DNA of 64,000 nt from Klebsiella spallanzanii. Lineage in GTDB: Bacteria; Pseudomonadota; Gammaproteobacteria; Enterobacterales; Enterobacteriaceae. The position numbers and the translations under genes were made by a program. Below are positions 47,930 to 60,202 of the stretch, piece after piece; the stretch's first letter is position 1, and each line of letters begins with the position of its first letter. The DNA lies in NCBI RefSeq assembly GCF_902158555.1, contig NZ_CABGGS010000012.1, positions 1 to 64,000 on the forward strand, written 5' to 3'. The notes beneath the pieces are model-generated. The model saw only the letters and a list, made by a program, of their open reading frames with translations, did not search any database and had not been told where the DNA came from.

Positions 47930-49276
47930 TCAGACTTGAGGTTGCGTCAGCGGTTTAGCCCGCTTGTGAATCAGTCCCACGCTATCCAGGAACCAGTAGA
48001 GCAGTTTCGCCGCCAGCAAGCAGATCCCAAAGATGACGAGGAAAAACACCACGCGGGAGCCGAATGAATCCAGCCCTTCGCGCGCCAACACGATCATATT
48101 GAAGATAGCGCCGAAACAAAAACTGTGCAGGATCGCCGCTTTATAGCGGTTCGTCTCCCTGTTGCCCAGCTCGTACAGCCAGTCAAACCATTTAATGATT
48201 AGCCCAACCGCCACCGCACCCAGCGGTACGAACCAGACGCCGCCCATCACCACCAGTGAGCCAATCAGGGTCGGCGAAATCGCCAGGCCAGAATGGTTAT
48301 TCAGCACTTCCCAGGTGAAATAGTTGGCGGTATTGAGCACCATTGTCGGGCGACCGTGCCATAGCCAGCTGGGAATAAAGACATAGAAATCCCGGATGAT
48401 TGGCGCCAGCCCCTGGAACTCAATCTTGTCGTAGTTTTGCAGCAGCAGGGCCAGGTTTTCCCACGGCGAGAAGGTATCGCGGGTCAGATAAAGGAAAGTA
48501 TAAAACGCTTCATCGCCGCTCACGTTCATGCCATAGCGTTTAAGCGCCAGCCAGAACATACCGACGATACCCAGCACGCCCGCCGCCGCCAGCATCCACA
48601 GGCTGATCCAGCCGCGAATAATGCCGATGAACAAAAAGATAGCAAAAGCGATGATAATGTTCGCCCGGGTGCCGCCGACGATAGCATAGGTCAGCAGGCC
48701 AAAGGCCACGGTGCTGACAAGGAAAAATATCCACGCCTTATAATCCTGACGCAGAAAATAGACCACCAGCATCGCCGGGATGAAGAAGTAGAAAAAGCGC
48801 TTGAGCGCCACGCCGGAAACTTCGCTGGAAAAGATCTGGCTATAGGAGTTGAGTCTGAATAACAGGAAGCCGTTGTGCGCAAAGAAAATCCCCACGCAAA
48901 GCAGCGCAATACCCAGCAAAATCAACCAGGTCAGGTGAGTTTCCACGCGGTTCATGGTGTACAGCGGGCGATGCTGATGCTCCCGACTCGCTGGGCGCAG
49001 TCGCGTTTTATAGGTGACGTAGTAAACCGCATAAAAACAGACCGAAACCAGCAGGGTTTGCAGCAGGATTTCCGGTGGGGCCACCGCCACGTCGAAACGG
49101 AACACCAGAATGCTGGTCAACGGGAAACCGAAGAAGAAGGTCAACAGAAACAGCAACGAGAAAAAGACGTTGAAATTAAACCGCACGCGGCGAAATTCAA
49201 AGTACGTGGTGGTGGCGATAAATAGCGTCGACAGCAGCCAGACCGCCAGCAGCCCGCTAAATTGCATTAATGTCAT
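47930..49276 (-). CDS. wzyE: ECA polymerase WzyE
   Basis: 448-aa inner-membrane protein with about 11 hydrophobic segments that joins ECA trisaccharide units in the periplasm. Conserved region [18 protein letters not shown] and [13 protein letters not shown]. Overlaps wecF by 4 bp and precedes wecG by 11 bp. Confidence 0.94.
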   Translation of the reverse strand: MTLMQFSGLLAVWLLSTLFIATTTYFEFRRVRFNFNVFFSLLFLLTFFFGFPLTSILVFRFDVAVAPPEILLQTLLVSVCFYAVYYVTYKTRLRPASREHQHRPLYTMNRVETHLTWLILLGIALLCVGIFFAHNGFLLFRLNSYSQIFSSEVSGVALKRFFYFFIPAMLVVYFLRQDYKAWIFFLVSTVAFGLLTYAIVGGTRANIIIAFAIFLFIGIIRGWISLWMLAAAGVLGIVGMFWLALKRYGMNVSGDEAFYTFLYLTRDTFSPWENLALLLQNYDKIEFQGLAPIIRDFYVFIPSWLWHGRPTMVLNTANYFTWEVLNNHSGLAISPTLIGSLVVMGGVWFVPLGAVAVGLIIKWFDWLYELGNRETNRYKAAILHSFCFGAIFNMIVLAREGLDSFGSRVVFFLVIFGICLLAAKLLYWFLDSVGLIHKRAKPLTQPQV

Positions 49277-50352
49277 GCGTTCACCCCCGCGGCAACCCGC
49301 AACGCTCGTCGCCAGCCCGTCAGGTAATTCGGACGGAAGAAGGCAATCTGATTCTTATCCACACCGGCCAGCTGGCGCTGCGCTTTTCGCACCACGGCCG
49401 CGTCCAGCGTATCGCTGGTAAAGAGTACCGGAATATGCTGCTCCGACATATCCTGCCAGAAGGGATTCTCCCGGTTCAGAACGCAGGGGATCCCCGCCTG
49501 AATCAGCAGGCACAGCGTGCCGATACCCTGCTGGCGGGCAAACAAGAAGTAGCCAAGATCGCAGCGGCGCAATAGCGCAAGGTAGTCATCGAACGCCAGC
49601 TTGTCGCTCAGAACCTGAAGATGCTGCGGGCTAAACAGCGCCGCTCCGGCCTCGCGGACCTGGTTGATGTAATCACTATTATTGGCCGGGTAACCCATCG
49701 GCACAATCACGTTGACCGTATCACCAAACTGCTGATGAATCGCGCGCAGCGCCGCAATATGTTCATTGCTGCGGTCACCGGAATTCCCCACCAGGATAGT
49801 CAGCGTGTCGCCGCGCGGAGCGCTATCAGCAAGGGTATTCAGCGCCGGGTCCATTCGGGTTGGAAAATAGAGCAGTTCACCTGGGACACCCGAATGACGG
49901 GCGGAAAACCAGCTTAGATCGCCTCGGGTCGCAAACACGCGCCCTACCCGCCCCTGCGCCATGCGCCGCAGCGGATAAAACAGGCGGAACTTCAGGCTGG
50001 AGGAATTCTCATACAGATCCGCCCCCCAGATATGCCAGTTAAACTGCGTCGGGCGGATACCGCCGCTGAGCAACGCCAGCCACAAGCCGGTATTGAACTG
50101 ACCATGAAAGAAAAAGCGCTGCTGCCGGTTCGCTTTTGCCAGCGCGATAACCGCCTGCGCCAGCGATTTTTTCCCAGGATAACAGCGGATGGAGAGCGCG
50201 GGATAGGCTTCGCGAATTCCTGTCGCATCACCGACGACCATAAAAGTACGAGCCTGCTCGTCATCGACGGCCAGCTCATCATTAAAGAACCGCAGAACGG
50301 TCTGGTTGTGGTGTGGGATATCCGATCCCAGTACATGTATTAGTGCTGTCAT
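49273..50352 (-). CDS. wecF: TDP-Fuc4NAc:lipid II transferase
   Basis: Adds the third sugar, 4-acetamido-fucose, to ECA lipid II. 359 aa, E. coli length (also called rffT). Starts [36 protein letters not shown] and [11 protein letters not shown] are recognised family segments. Overlaps both wzyE and wzxE by 4 bp. Confidence 0.95.
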   Translation of the reverse strand: MTALIHVLGSDIPHHNQTVLRFFNDELAVDDEQARTFMVVGDATGIREAYPALSIRCYPGKKSLAQAVIALAKANRQQRFFFHGQFNTGLWLALLSGGIRPTQFNWHIWGADLYENSSSLKFRLFYPLRRMAQGRVGRVFATRGDLSWFSARHSGVPGELLYFPTRMDPALNTLADSAPRGDTLTILVGNSGDRSNEHIAALRAIHQQFGDTVNVIVPMGYPANNSDYINQVREAGAALFSPQHLQVLSDKLAFDDYLALLRRCDLGYFLFARQQGIGTLCLLIQAGIPCVLNRENPFWQDMSEQHIPVLFTSDTLDAAVVRKAQRQLAGVDKNQIAFFRPNYLTGWRRALRVAAGVNA

Positions 50353-51599
50353 GCCCGTTTACGCCAAAGTAAAAACACGCCGCTACAGAGGGCGAAATAA
50401 ACAATATAAGTAGCCATATACGCCTGCGCCGCGCCGATTGCGCCGTGCGCCGGAATAAGCCAGTGCGAAAATGCGGTCAACAGCGTGAACTGGCTGATTT
50501 CCGTCAGGATATAAAACCGCAGCGAGGCTTTGGCGATCACCAGATAGCCGTAAACATACGCCCCGACCTTCAGCACATCGCCCACAAGCTGCCAGGCGAA
50601 GAGATCGCGCATCGCCGTAAAGCGGTCGGAAAAAAGTAGCCAGATGGCGAAATCGCGCAGCAACCACACGGTTAAACTCGCTGCCGCCACCGCCGGAAGG
50701 ACAAATTTCAGCGATTTGCCAATCTCACGGGTGATGTCCGCTTTGGCGGTCAGGCGAGAGAGCGTAGGCAGCAGGTACACGCTAAACGAAGCGGTAATAA
50801 ACTGCAAATAGGCGTCGGAAATGCTGCTGACGCCTTGCCAGATCCCCACTGCTTCCCAGCCATAATGGGCCGCCAGCAGGTTACGCATCATCACGTAGGC
50901 GACCGGCAGCGTCACCGAGGTGATCAGCGCCATCAGGGTAAACTTCGACAGCTGACCCGCCAGGCCGTTATCCCAACGCGGACGCAGGGCGCTCAGCGGA
51001 ATATTGCCGCGTCGCCACAGCACAATCGCGGCCGGAACCACCACCAGCGCAGGCACCAGCGCCAGACCGAGCAATGCCCCCTGATAGCCGCCGAAACGAT
51101 AGCAGGCATAGTATGCCGCCACGCCAATCAGGCTCCCGGCGATCAGCGACAGCGCATTGCCCGCCGCATCGCGAAAACCTTTCATCAACGCTAACAGGAA
51201 GTTCGCCCAGGCAATACCCATCTGCACCAGCGCCACCAGGCGAACCAGATTCTGGTAATGCTGATGCCCAAACAGCCCCTGGCTTATCGGCGCTGCCGCC
51301 AGCAGGAATATCAGCGCCAGTAGGGTTGAGAAACCCAGAACCATCGCTGAAGAAGTGCCGACGACCTTGTTCAGTTGCTGACGATCGTCATGATGTTGGG
51401 CCACCAGCTTAGTGACGCCGTTAAAAATCCCGGCCCCCGCCAGTACGCCAAGTACGGTCACCAGTTGGCGGAAATTACCCGCCTGGCCCACTCCGGCAGG
51501 GCCGAACGACACCGCCAGCAGTTTAACCACCAACAGACCGGCACCAATCTTGACCAGCGTGGACGCCGCAGTCCACAGAGAAGCTTTAGCCAGCGACAT
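50349..51599 (-). CDS. wzxE: ECA lipid III flippase WzxE
   Basis: 416-aa MOP-superfamily flippase with about 12 membrane segments, moving lipid III across the inner membrane. N-terminus [21 protein letters not shown] is characteristic. Ends 4 bp inside wecF and starts one base after the wecE stop. Confidence 0.95.
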   Translation of the reverse strand: MSLAKASLWTAASTLVKIGAGLLVVKLLAVSFGPAGVGQAGNFRQLVTVLGVLAGAGIFNGVTKLVAQHHDDRQQLNKVVGTSSAMVLGFSTLLALIFLLAAAPISQGLFGHQHYQNLVRLVALVQMGIAWANFLLALMKGFRDAAGNALSLIAGSLIGVAAYYACYRFGGYQGALLGLALVPALVVVPAAIVLWRRGNIPLSALRPRWDNGLAGQLSKFTLMALITSVTLPVAYVMMRNLLAAHYGWEAVGIWQGVSSISDAYLQFITASFSVYLLPTLSRLTAKADITREIGKSLKFVLPAVAAASLTVWLLRDFAIWLLFSDRFTAMRDLFAWQLVGDVLKVGAYVYGYLVIAKASLRFYILTEISQFTLLTAFSHWLIPAHGAIGAAQAYMATYIVYFALCSGVFLLWRKRA

Positions 51600-51600
51600 A

Positions 51601-52731
51601 TCAGGAGAAATAGCTCAGCAGCGAGTTAATCACCGTACGCTGGTTTACGTTCGACAGATTGTAAAATAACGGCAGGCGCAGCAGACGTTCGCTCTCCTGG
51701 GTGGTGTAACGATCCGTACCGTGGAATTCACCAAAGTTCTCCCCCGCCGGGCAGCTGTGCAGCGGGATATAGTGGAATACCGCCAGAATCTCCGCCTCTT
51801 TCAGCCAGGCTATCAGCTTGCTGCGATCGTCAATATCGCGCAGCTTGATATAGAACATATGCGCATTGTGTCCACAGTCGGCCGGAATCACAGGCAGGTC
51901 GATACGCCCGGCGCGCGCCAGCGGCAGCAGGGCATCGTAGTAGTTCTGCCATAATGCCAGGCGCTGCTGGTTAATTCGTTCTGCCGCTTCCAGCTGCGCC
52001 CACAGGTAGGCCGCCTGCAAATCAGACATCAGGTAGCTGGAACCAATATCGCGCCAGGTGTATTTATCCACCAGGCCACGGAAAAACTGGCTGCGGTTGG
52101 TGCCTTTTTCGCGAATGATCTCGGCGCGCTCCACCAGTTTGCTGTCGTTAATCAGCGTCGCGCCGCCTTCGCCGCCCGCGGTGTAGTTTTTGGTTTCATG
52201 GAAGCTGAAGCAGCCAATATGACCGATGGTGCCGAGCGCCCGGCCTTTGTACGTTGACATCACGCCCTGCGCGGCATCTTCCACCACAAACAGATTATGC
52301 TTGCTGGCAATGGCCATAATGGTGTCCATCTCGCAGGCCACGCCCGCATAATGGACCGGCACAATCGCGCGGGTTTTCTCGGTGATGGCCGTTTCAATCA
52401 GCGTTTCATCGATATTCATCGTATCGCGACGAATGTCGACGAAGACAATTTTCGCGCCGCGCAGCACAAAGGCGTTCGCGGTGGAGACGAAGGTATAGCT
52501 TGGCATTATCACTTCATCGCCCGGCTGGATATCCAGCAACAGCGCCGCCATTTCCAGTGACGCGGTACACGATGGCGTCAGCAGCGCTTTCGCCGTTCCA
52601 AAACGCTGTTCCATCCACTGCTGGCAGCGACGGGTAAAGCCGCCATCGCCGCACAGCTTGCCGCTACCCATTGCGGACTGCATATAATCAAGCTCGGTTC
52701 CCACCACCGGCGGCGCGTTAAATGGAATCAT
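51601..52731 (-). CDS. wecE: TDP-4-oxo-6-deoxy-D-glucose transaminase
   Basis: PLP enzyme making TDP-4-amino-fucose for ECA (also rffA). PLP lysine in FHETKNYTAGGEGG (about residue 181) and VVEDAAQG. The frame opens at 52776, but the ATG at 52731 (MIPFNAPPVVGTELDYM) gives 376 aa, as in E. coli. Confidence 0.97.
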   Translation of the reverse strand: MIPFNAPPVVGTELDYMQSAMGSGKLCGDGGFTRRCQQWMEQRFGTAKALLTPSCTASLEMAALLLDIQPGDEVIMPSYTFVSTANAFVLRGAKIVFVDIRRDTMNIDETLIETAITEKTRAIVPVHYAGVACEMDTIMAIASKHNLFVVEDAAQGVMSTYKGRALGTIGHIGCFSFHETKNYTAGGEGGATLINDSKLVERAEIIREKGTNRSQFFRGLVDKYTWRDIGSSYLMSDLQAAYLWAQLEAAERINQQRLALWQNYYDALLPLARAGRIDLPVIPADCGHNAHMFYIKLRDIDDRSKLIAWLKEAEILAVFHYIPLHSCPAGENFGEFHGTDRYTTQESERLLRLPLFYNLSNVNQRTVINSLLSYFS

Positions 52732-52735
52732 CATG

Positions 52736-53410
52736 TCACCTGTATAACCAGTACGCGGTGCTTTCCACATTCGCACCGCTAAGAATGTAACGTTTAAGCG
52801 CGGCGGTGTTGCCCATCTGGGTCGCCACCCGCAGTATCGTCAGCCCGCGCAGCGCGGCCCAATGTTGCGCCGCCTGCATTAATTCAGTTCCAGCGCCTCG
52901 CCCGGCCAACAGGCCAATCCTCGCCTCACGTTCGTTAAGCTGTCGAAGAGAGACAAACGCGCGGATATCGCCATCAGTCGCGCGAAAGATCAGGCACTGA
53001 TGATCGAAGGTCCCTCGTACCGCATTTTCAATCCACTGAGCGTAGAAACGACCGCTGGCATCTGCGGCGTACCAGGGGGCGCGGAAACGGCTCTGGGCAA
53101 AGGCCAGCGCCGCCAGCTGGCGCAGTCGGGGAATATCCGCCTCGGTCGCCGGCTCGGCGCCAGTATCATCAGAAGCTGTAAGCGAAAGCGCAAGGTCAAC
53201 CTCACCTTCCACCAGCCGGAAGCCTAATGCCTGTAACGCATCCAGACGGGCGGTATCATCTGCCGCCACTTTCGCCTGTACCCGCGACCATCCAGCCAGC
53301 GCCTGCGCCGTCAGCAGCGGCGCATCATCGCCAAAGCGCACGATGGCGCTATTGACGCCAAAGAAGCGGTTTTCCCACTCCAGAGGCTCAATACTGGCGC
53401 GGGCGGGCAC
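52736..53410 (-). CDS. wecD: TDP-fucosamine acetyltransferase
   Basis: 224 aa, the E. coli length (also rffC). GNAT-fold enzyme that acetylates TDP-Fuc4N. Acetyl-CoA-binding loop [17 protein letters not shown] and the C-terminal [13 protein letters not shown]. Starts 23 bp inside the end of rffH. Confidence 0.96.
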   Translation of the reverse strand: MPARASIEPLEWENRFFGVNSAIVRFGDDAPLLTAQALAGWSRVQAKVAADDTARLDALQALGFRLVEGEVDLALSLTASDDTGAEPATEADIPRLRQLAALAFAQSRFRAPWYAADASGRFYAQWIENAVRGTFDHQCLIFRATDGDIRAFVSLRQLNEREARIGLLAGRGAGTELMQAAQHWAALRGLTILRVATQMGNTAALKRYILSGANVESTAYWLYR

Positions 53411-54269
53411 GGAGCAGATCCAGTAAGTATTGGCCGTAGCCGGTTTTTTCCAGCCGTTTCGCCGCGCGCTTCACGCCGTCGTCGTCCAGCCAGCCGTTGC
53501 GCCAGGCGATCTCCTCGAGGCAGGCAATCTTGAAACCCTGACGCTTTTCCACCGTCTGCACAAACATGCTGGCTTCAATCAGGCTATCGTGCGTGCCGGT
53601 ATCCAGCCAGGCAAAGCCTCGGCCAAGAAGCTCTACCGTCAGTGCGCCATCGTCAAGGTACATTTGATTGATGGAGGTAATTTCCAGCTCACCGCGCTCC
53701 GAGGGCTTAACCCGTTTCGCGTATTCCGCCACTTTACCGTCGTAGAAATAGAGGCCGGTCACCGCCCAGTTGGATTTGGGCCGTTTTGGCTTCTCTTCCA
53801 GCGAAATCGCGCGGAAATCGTCATCAAACTCCACCACGCCAAAACGTTCCGGGTCCATCACCTGATAGCCAAACACCGTTGCCCCGCTCGTGCGGGCCGC
53901 TACGCTACGCAGCTTCGGGCTAAAACCCTGACCGAAAAAGATGTTGTCGCCCAGCACCAGGCATGAGGGTTCGCCGTTGAGGAACTCCTCGCCGATGATA
54001 AACGCCTGCGCCAGCCCGTCCGGGCTTGGCTGGACGGCATAGTTTAACTGCACGCCAAACTCTGAGCCATCGCCCAGCAGGCGCTGGAAATCGCGCTGGT
54101 CGTCCGGCGTGGTGATAATCAACACTTCGCGGATCCCGGCCAGCATCAGCACCGAGAGCGGGTAGTAGATCATCGGCTTGTCATAGATGGGTAGCAGCTG
54201 CTTTGAGACGCCGCGCGTGATCGGATGCAGGCGTGTACCAGAGCCGCCTGCCAGAATAATACCTTTCAT
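53388..54269 (-). CDS. rffH: Glucose-1-phosphate thymidylyltransferase RffH
   Basis: Makes TDP-glucose for the ECA fucosamine branch. N-terminal nucleotide-binding [13 protein letters not shown] and [26 protein letters not shown] is conserved. 293 aa. Its 3' end overlaps wecD. Confidence 0.97.
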   Translation of the reverse strand: MKGIILAGGSGTRLHPITRGVSKQLLPIYDKPMIYYPLSVLMLAGIREVLIITTPDDQRDFQRLLGDGSEFGVQLNYAVQPSPDGLAQAFIIGEEFLNGEPSCLVLGDNIFFGQGFSPKLRSVAARTSGATVFGYQVMDPERFGVVEFDDDFRAISLEEKPKRPKSNWAVTGLYFYDGKVAEYAKRVKPSERGELEITSINQMYLDDGALTVELLGRGFAWLDTGTHDSLIEASMFVQTVEKRQGFKIACLEEIAWRNGWLDDDGVKRAAKRLEKTGYGQYLLDLLRARPRQY

Positions 54270-54286
54270 TTTACCCCCTCAAGCGC

Positions 54287-55354
54287 TCAGGCTTGCAGCC
54301 CCAGGCGTTCACCTTGATAACTGCCGTCCAGCACCTGCTGCCACCAGGATTCATTGGCCAGGTACCACTGAACGGTTTTGCGCATCCCGCTGGTAAACGT
54401 TTCGTCCGGCGTCCAGCCCAGCTCACGTTCAATTTTCGCCGCGTCAATGGCGTAGCGCAGGTCGTGTCCGGGACGGTCGGTAACAAAAGTAATAAGATCG
54501 CGATAATGCGCCAGACCGTCCGGTTTGCACGGCGCCAGCTCTTCCAGCAGATCGCAAATCGTTTCCACGACCTCAATATTCTTACGCTCGTTATGGCCGC
54601 CGATATTGTAAGTTTCGCCCGGCTCCCCGCTCGTTGCCACCCGATAGAGCGCCCTGGCGTGATCTTCAACGTACAGCCAGTCACGGATCTGTTGACCATT
54701 GCCGTAAACCGGCAGAGGTTTGCCCGCCAGCGCGTTGAGGATGGTCAGCGGAATGAGTTTTTCCGGGAAATGATACGGTCCGTAGTTATTCGAGCAGTTG
54801 GTGACCAGCGTCGGCAGGCCGTAGGTACGCTGCCAGGCGCGTACCAGATGATCGCTACTGGCTTTAGAGGCGGAATAAGGGCTGCTTGGCGCATAAGGCG
54901 TAGTTTCGGTAAAAAAATCGCCGCTATCATGCAAGTCGCCGTAGACCTCATCCGTTGAAATGTGATGAAAGCGAAAGGCCGATTTTGGATCATCCTTGAG
55001 CCCATTCCAGTAAGCCCGCGTCGCTTCCAGCAGCGTATAAGTGCCGACAATATTGGTTTCAATAAACGCCGCTGGACCATCGATTGAGCGGTCAACGTGG
55101 CTTTCGGCAGCCAGGTGCATCACGATATCCGGCTGATGATGGCTAAATACGCGATCCAGCTCCGCGCGATCGCAGATATCCACCTGCTCAAAGGCAAAGC
55201 GAGCATCCTGAGCAACAGGAGCCAGCGACATCAGATTCCCGGCGTAGGTTAGTTTATCAACCACGACCACATTATCGGCGGTCTCAGTGATAATTTCACG
55301 TACCACCGCCGAACCGATAAACCCGGCTCCGCCGGTGACCAGAATCGTTCTCAC
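54287..55354 (-). CDS. rffG: dTDP-glucose 4,6-dehydratase RffG
   Basis: Short-chain dehydrogenase-fold enzyme, 355 aa. NAD-binding [10 protein letters not shown] near residue 8, the catalytic DEVYGDLH segment, and [14 protein letters not shown] (Tyr and Lys). Second step of TDP-Fuc4NAc synthesis. Overlaps wecC by 4 bp. Confidence 0.97.
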   Translation of the reverse strand: MRTILVTGGAGFIGSAVVREIITETADNVVVVDKLTYAGNLMSLAPVAQDARFAFEQVDICDRAELDRVFSHHQPDIVMHLAAESHVDRSIDGPAAFIETNIVGTYTLLEATRAYWNGLKDDPKSAFRFHHISTDEVYGDLHDSGDFFTETTPYAPSSPYSASKASSDHLVRAWQRTYGLPTLVTNCSNNYGPYHFPEKLIPLTILNALAGKPLPVYGNGQQIRDWLYVEDHARALYRVATSGEPGETYNIGGHNERKNIEVVETICDLLEELAPCKPDGLAHYRDLITFVTDRPGHDLRYAIDAAKIERELGWTPDETFTSGMRKTVQWYLANESWWQQVLDGSYQGERLGLQA

Positions 55355-56613
55355 CGCCAGACCCCTTTGGTATCAACGATAAACTGCTGGCTAACGCTAT
55401 CGCCGCTAATGGCTTTAAATTCATTATGATCGACCAACATCACCAGCACATCGGCGTTTGCCAGCGCCTCGTCCAGCGACGCCAGAGCGCACAAGCCGTC
55501 GAGCTTTTTCGGCAACTGATGAATATTCGGCTCAACAACCAGAGTTTCGCCGCCGTGCCAGCGGGCGATTTGCGCAGCAATGGCCATCGCCGGACTTTCG
55601 CGCAGGTCATCAATATTGGGCTTAAACGCGAGGCCAAAGCAGGCAATTTTCAGCTCGCTGGCACGTTTGTTGCTGACCGCGAGGCAGTCGGCGACCCGCG
55701 TTTTGACCTGATCGATAACCCATTCCGGCTTATGGTCGTTAACTTCACGCGCGGTGCGGATAAGACGCGCCTGCTGCGGGTTTTGTGCGACGATAAACCA
55801 CGGGTCGACCGCGATACAGTGGCCGCCCACACCCGGACCAGGCTGCAGGATATTGACGCGCGGGTGGCGGTTTGCCAGGCGAATCAGTTCCCAGACGTTG
55901 ATCCCCTGATCGGCGCAAATTAGCGAAAGTTCGTTAGCAAAAGCGATATTAACGTCGCGGAAACTGTTTTCCGTCAACTTGCACATCTCGGCGGTGCGCG
56001 AGTTGGTCACCACGCATTCGCCTTCAAGGAAAATTTTATACAGCTCGCTGGCGCGGGCGGAGCAAACCGGGGACATTCCACCGATCACGCGGTCGTTTTT
56101 AATCAGCTCAACCATGACCTGTCCCGGTAAAACACGTTCAGGACAGTAGGCGATATTGACGTCTGCCGCTTCGCCGACCTGCTGCGGGAAGCTCAGATCA
56201 GGGCGCATTTCCGCCAGCCAGCCCGCCATCTGCTCGGTTGAACCGACAGGCGAAGTGGACTCGAGGATAACCAGCGAGCCTTTCTTCAACGTCGGCGCAA
56301 TAGATTTCGCCGCTGACTCGACAAAAACCATATCCGGCTCATGCAGGTCTTTAAACGGCGTCGGCACCGCAATCAGGTAAGCATCAGCTTCCACCGGCGC
56401 GGTGGTGGCGCTCAGATAGCCCTGCTCGACCGCCGTTTTGACGACGCTCGCCAGATCCGGCTCCACGATATGAATTTCACCACGGTTAATGGTCTCCACG
56501 GCGTGTTGATTAATATCAACGCCGACCACCCGCTTTTGCCGGGAGGCGAACGCGGCAGCGGTTGGCAGGCCAATATATCCAAGGCCAATCACTGAAATGG
56601 TAGAAAAGCTCAT
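55351..56613 (-). CDS. wecC: UDP-N-acetyl-D-mannosamine dehydrogenase
   Basis: 420 aa; oxidises UDP-ManNAc to UDP-ManNAcA. NAD-binding [14 protein letters not shown], and the active-site Cys in [18 protein letters not shown]-glucose/GDP-mannose dehydrogenase family. Overlaps wecB and rffG by 4 bp each. Confidence 0.97.
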   Translation of the reverse strand: MSFSTISVIGLGYIGLPTAAAFASRQKRVVGVDINQHAVETINRGEIHIVEPDLASVVKTAVEQGYLSATTAPVEADAYLIAVPTPFKDLHEPDMVFVESAAKSIAPTLKKGSLVILESTSPVGSTEQMAGWLAEMRPDLSFPQQVGEAADVNIAYCPERVLPGQVMVELIKNDRVIGGMSPVCSARASELYKIFLEGECVVTNSRTAEMCKLTENSFRDVNIAFANELSLICADQGINVWELIRLANRHPRVNILQPGPGVGGHCIAVDPWFIVAQNPQQARLIRTAREVNDHKPEWVIDQVKTRVADCLAVSNKRASELKIACFGLAFKPNIDDLRESPAMAIAAQIARWHGGETLVVEPNIHQLPKKLDGLCALASLDEALANADVLVMLVDHNEFKAISGDSVSQQFIVDTKGVWR

Positions 56614-57740
56614 AGCGTTACCTGATTATTTTTAAGGGCAGACAAAATACGATGACACGCTTGTCCATCGCCATACGGGTTATGCGCCCGACTCATGGCC
56701 TGATACGCGGACTCATCTTGCAGCAGGCGCGTGACTTCATTAACGATACGCTGGCTGTCGGTACCTACCAGGCATACGGTGCCAGCGCTAACCGCTTCCG
56801 GACGCTCGGTCATTTCGCGCATCACCAGCACCGGCTTCCCGAGCGAAGGCGCTTCTTCCTGGATGCCGCCGGAGTCAGTCAGAATCAGCCACGCGCGATT
56901 CATCAGCCAGACGAACGGCAGATAATCCTGCGGCTCAATCAGTATGACGTTATCAACATGGCCAAGAATACGGTTAACCGGCTCGCTGACGTTCGGGTTC
57001 AGATGCACCGGATAGACAATCTGCACATCGGGATTGTTGGCAGCGATTTCCGCCAGCGCCTGGCAGATTTGCTCAAAGCCACGACCAAAGCTCTCCCGAC
57101 GATGCCCGGTGACCAGAATCATCTTCTTGCCGTTGGCAAGGAACGGATAACGCTGGGTAAGTTCGTTGCGTAAGGATTCATCACTCAACGCCCGATCGCG
57201 CACCCAGAACAGCGCATCAATCACCGTGTTGCCGGTTATCGTAATTCGACCGTCAGCAATGTTTTCCCGCAGCAGGTTTTGCCGCGAAGTTTCCGTCGGC
57301 GCAAAATGGTACGTCGCCAGATGCCCGGTCAACGTCCGGTTGCCCTCTTCTGGCCACGGCGAACTCAGATCGCCAGTGCGCAGCCCGGCTTCCACGTGGC
57401 CTACCGGAATGCGCTGGTAGAAAGCAGCCAGACTCGCCGCCATCGTCGTCGTGGTATCGCCATGCACCAAAACCACGTCTGGCTTAAACGACTCCAGCAC
57501 CGGCTTTAAGCCCTCCAGAATGCGACAGGTAATCTCCGTTAACCCCTGGCCCGGCTGCATAATGTTAAGGTCGTAGTCCGGAACAATAGAAAAAAGTTTC
57601 AACACCTGATCGAGCATCTCCCGATGCTGCGCGGTCACGCAAACTTTTGCCTCAAAATGAGGATCCTTTGCCAGCGCATGAACCAAAGGCGCCATTTTGA
57701 TGGCTTCTGGTCTCGTGCCAAATACCGTTAGTACTTTCAC
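56610..57740 (-). CDS. wecB: UDP-N-acetylglucosamine 2-epimerase
   Basis: 376 aa, the E. coli length. Converts UDP-GlcNAc to UDP-ManNAc. [13 protein letters not shown] at the N-terminus, [10 protein letters not shown] and [21 protein letters not shown] are hallmark motifs. Confidence 0.97.
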   Translation of the reverse strand: MKVLTVFGTRPEAIKMAPLVHALAKDPHFEAKVCVTAQHREMLDQVLKLFSIVPDYDLNIMQPGQGLTEITCRILEGLKPVLESFKPDVVLVHGDTTTTMAASLAAFYQRIPVGHVEAGLRTGDLSSPWPEEGNRTLTGHLATYHFAPTETSRQNLLRENIADGRITITGNTVIDALFWVRDRALSDESLRNELTQRYPFLANGKKMILVTGHRRESFGRGFEQICQALAEIAANNPDVQIVYPVHLNPNVSEPVNRILGHVDNVILIEPQDYLPFVWLMNRAWLILTDSGGIQEEAPSLGKPVLVMREMTERPEAVSAGTVCLVGTDSQRIVNEVTRLLQDESAYQAMSRAHNPYGDGQACHRILSALKNNQVTL

Positions 57741-57796
57741 ATCGATTCTCTTCGATTAGGTGATGAAGGCTAAATGTCCTTCACCACAGGCCGCAT

Positions 57797-58843
57797 TCAC
57801 TGGACACGGCGACGCGATAACGCAACGCCTGCGCCGATGAGCGCGCCCACAATCCCCCACATCACCATCAGAAACGCGCGGCGCGGGCTATCGCGTTTTA
57901 CCGGTTCCTCAGGCGTTCGCAAATACCTGTAAGTCTGAAAACGCGGGTCGAGGGTCGGCCCAACGTTCAACGTCGTTAGCATGGCGCGGCTCTGATCATA
58001 ATCCAGGTCGTATTCCGGCCCTACAGCCTGTAGATTTTCCAGTCGAGCCTGCAGCATCGGCCGACCCAGCAAAAACAGTTCAGAATCAGGTAACTGCTCA
58101 GGTGGCACATCAGTTTCGCTGCGGGAGATGTTGTGCTGCTGCGCGACCTTCAGCGCCTGCTCCACGCTATGGGTGCGGCGATTAAAAATCTCGCGCGCCA
58201 CCTCTTCCTGACGCTTCACCTGCGCTTTCATCTGCACGGTACGCGCGGCCCAGGCACCCTTTAGTTCATCGTTCAAATGTCCCGCCGCACGCTGGCTGGC
58301 GAAAGCGACATACTGGCGCAGCAGATTATTCGCATCCTGGGCGGTTTCAGCCGTCAGCTTCACGCTATCGTTCACGCTTTTTAGCGCATCGCCCGGCATA
58401 AACTGGATATCGTTAATCAGGTCATCCAGCAGGGCCGCGTCGGCGCGAGCGTTACCCGACTGACGCTGTTTGTAGTAGTCCGTTTGCAGCCAGAAGTCGC
58501 GGCGGGTATCCCATGACGCCTGCTGCATGATGAACTCTTTATACGCCTCATCCATTACTGAAGGTTGATCGACCGAAGCGAGATTGGCCTTGATATCGAG
58601 ATTGCGTAAGAACTGCTGCTGCGAATAGTAGCCCCCCAGCATGTTCACCGTTGGCCGGTCGGTAATCGCCGTCGCGCTCCACTCCTGGCGCGCAAAAAAG
58701 GTATAAACCAGAACAATTAGCGCAAAGAGCACCGCGATACCCACTATCCAGCTTTTTCCTGCCCATAAGGCGCGAAACAGCCCGCGAATATCCAGTTCAT
58801 TCTCAACGTTCACTGCTCGTGCTCCCGGTAATGGTTGAGTCAT
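57797..58843 (-). CDS. wzzE: ECA chain-length regulator WzzE
   Basis: 348 aa, the E. coli length. Polysaccharide co-polymerase anchored by two membrane segments (about residues 32-52 and near the C-terminus, FLMVMWGIVGALIGAGVAL) with a periplasmic coiled-coil part between. Start at the ATG 58843; a GTG one codon upstream is also in frame. Confidence 0.95.
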   Translation of the reverse strand: MTQPLPGARAVNVENELDIRGLFRALWAGKSWIVGIAVLFALIVLVYTFFARQEWSATAITDRPTVNMLGGYYSQQQFLRNLDIKANLASVDQPSVMDEAYKEFIMQQASWDTRRDFWLQTDYYKQRQSGNARADAALLDDLINDIQFMPGDALKSVNDSVKLTAETAQDANNLLRQYVAFASQRAAGHLNDELKGAWAARTVQMKAQVKRQEEVAREIFNRRTHSVEQALKVAQQHNISRSETDVPPEQLPDSELFLLGRPMLQARLENLQAVGPEYDLDYDQSRAMLTTLNVGPTLDPRFQTYRYLRTPEEPVKRDSPRRAFLMVMWGIVGALIGAGVALSRRRVQ

Positions 58844-58864
58844 CACGTCCCCAGATTTACTTGG

Positions 58865-59959
58865 TTAATTTGGATTATTGCCGCCGTGTCGCCGTATTCT
58901 GCGTCTAATGCGCTTAACCAGGCGCGCCACTTTCCAGGCGCGTTTAATGCAGTAGCCATAAAGAAAGAAGGCTAACAAAAAGAGTATTAACATCACCCAT
59001 TCAGGAACAATACGGGTGTATTCCGCCACCACGCCCACCAGCGCCAGCAGCGCGGCGGCCAGGGTGATCAGAACGAACGCCTGGCGGGAAGTAAACCCGG
59101 CACGCATGATCAGATGATGAATATGCTGACGGTCCGGGGAGAACGGACTCATCCCTTTACGCAGGCGACGGTACATAATCGCCACCATATCCATCAATGG
59201 GATCGCAATAATCCACAGCGCGGTCACTGGGCTAATGGGATGCGTTTTACCCTGCGTAGTCTCCAGCAGGACCCAGATGATAGTGAAGCCAATCATGGTG
59301 CTGCCCGCATCACCCATAAAGACTTTATAGCGACGACCAAGCGCACCGAGGTTAAGTAAAATATAGGGCAAAATAGCGGCGATCATGGCGAAACACCACA
59401 TCGCCAGGCTGTACTGACCATCAAACCACAGGATGATGCCCGTCGCCGCGAAAGAAACCGAGGAGAGACCGCCAAGCAGCCCATCAATACCATCAACCAT
59501 GTTGAAGGCGTTAATCGCTGCCCAAACGGCAAAAAGCGTGAGGAAGAAGCCAAAGGGGCCAAGCACCAGCTCCCAAGAGCCAAAAATATAGCCCAGGCTA
59601 CTCAGGTGGAGATGGCCAACCGTCATCATGATGACGGCAATGGCGGCCTGAATCACCGCGCGAATTTTTACGCTGATATCAAAGCGGTCGTCGAGCGCGC
59701 CGACCAGCACAAGCACCCCGGCACACGCGAGGTATAGCTTCGCATGGGGGATATAATAATCTGCGATAGCAAACGTAAAACATATCCCTGCATACACTGA
59801 GATACCACCGACTAACGGAATCAAACCCTGATGCCGTTTGCGATAGTTTGGTTTATCCACCAGCCCAACTTTTTGTGCTGCCTTACGAGCAACAAATATA
59901 AAAAGGGTAGTGAATAAGAAAATACTGATTAATTCAGTAATAGCAGTGAGTAAATTCAC
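58865..59959 (-). CDS. wecA: Undecaprenyl-phosphate GlcNAc-1-phosphate transferase
   Basis: Starts ECA and O-antigen synthesis on undecaprenyl phosphate. About 11 membrane segments; Mg-binding ALDDRFD, catalytic NAFNMVDGIDGL, and the cytoplasmic HIHH motif (PDRQHIHHLIM). The frame opens at 60013, but the GTG at 59959 (NLLTAITELISIF) matches the E. coli GTG start and gives 364 aa. First gene of the ECA operon. Confidence 0.96.
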   Translation of the reverse strand: MNLLTAITELISIFLFTTLFIFVARKAAQKVGLVDKPNYRKRHQGLIPLVGGISVYAGICFTFAIADYYIPHAKLYLACAGVLVLVGALDDRFDISVKIRAVIQAAIAVIMMTVGHLHLSSLGYIFGSWELVLGPFGFFLTLFAVWAAINAFNMVDGIDGLLGGLSSVSFAATGIILWFDGQYSLAMWCFAMIAAILPYILLNLGALGRRYKVFMGDAGSTMIGFTIIWVLLETTQGKTHPISPVTALWIIAIPLMDMVAIMYRRLRKGMSPFSPDRQHIHHLIMRAGFTSRQAFVLITLAAALLALVGVVAEYTRIVPEWVMLILFLLAFFLYGYCIKRAWKVARLVKRIRRRIRRHGGNNPN

Positions 59960-60150
59960 AACGCATGTGCTCTCAGCATAGTTAATCCGGGAAGTATAAC
60001 GACGATGTCTCAACTCCTGAAGGGGTAAAGCAGAACATTACAAATTTATTGTAGAAATTTTAGACTGTTAAAGCACTCTCTGCCTGGCACCGTGCTGCGC
60101 ACATCATACGTTAATACCCGCATTGTTTTCCCTCCCTGGATCATACAAAC

Positions 60151-60185
60151 CCGGAAAACAAAACGCCACGCAATAGCGTGGCGTT
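60151..60185 (-). terminator. Rho-independent terminator after rho
   Basis: AACGCCACGC-TATT-GCGTGGCGTT, a perfect 10-bp stem, followed on the minus strand by TTGTTTTCC. It also has T-rich sequence on the other side. It separates rho from the wecA promoter region (59960-60150), in which I see no other feature. Confidence 0.88.
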
Positions 60186-60202
60186 CTCTGGCTTTTTTTA
60201 AA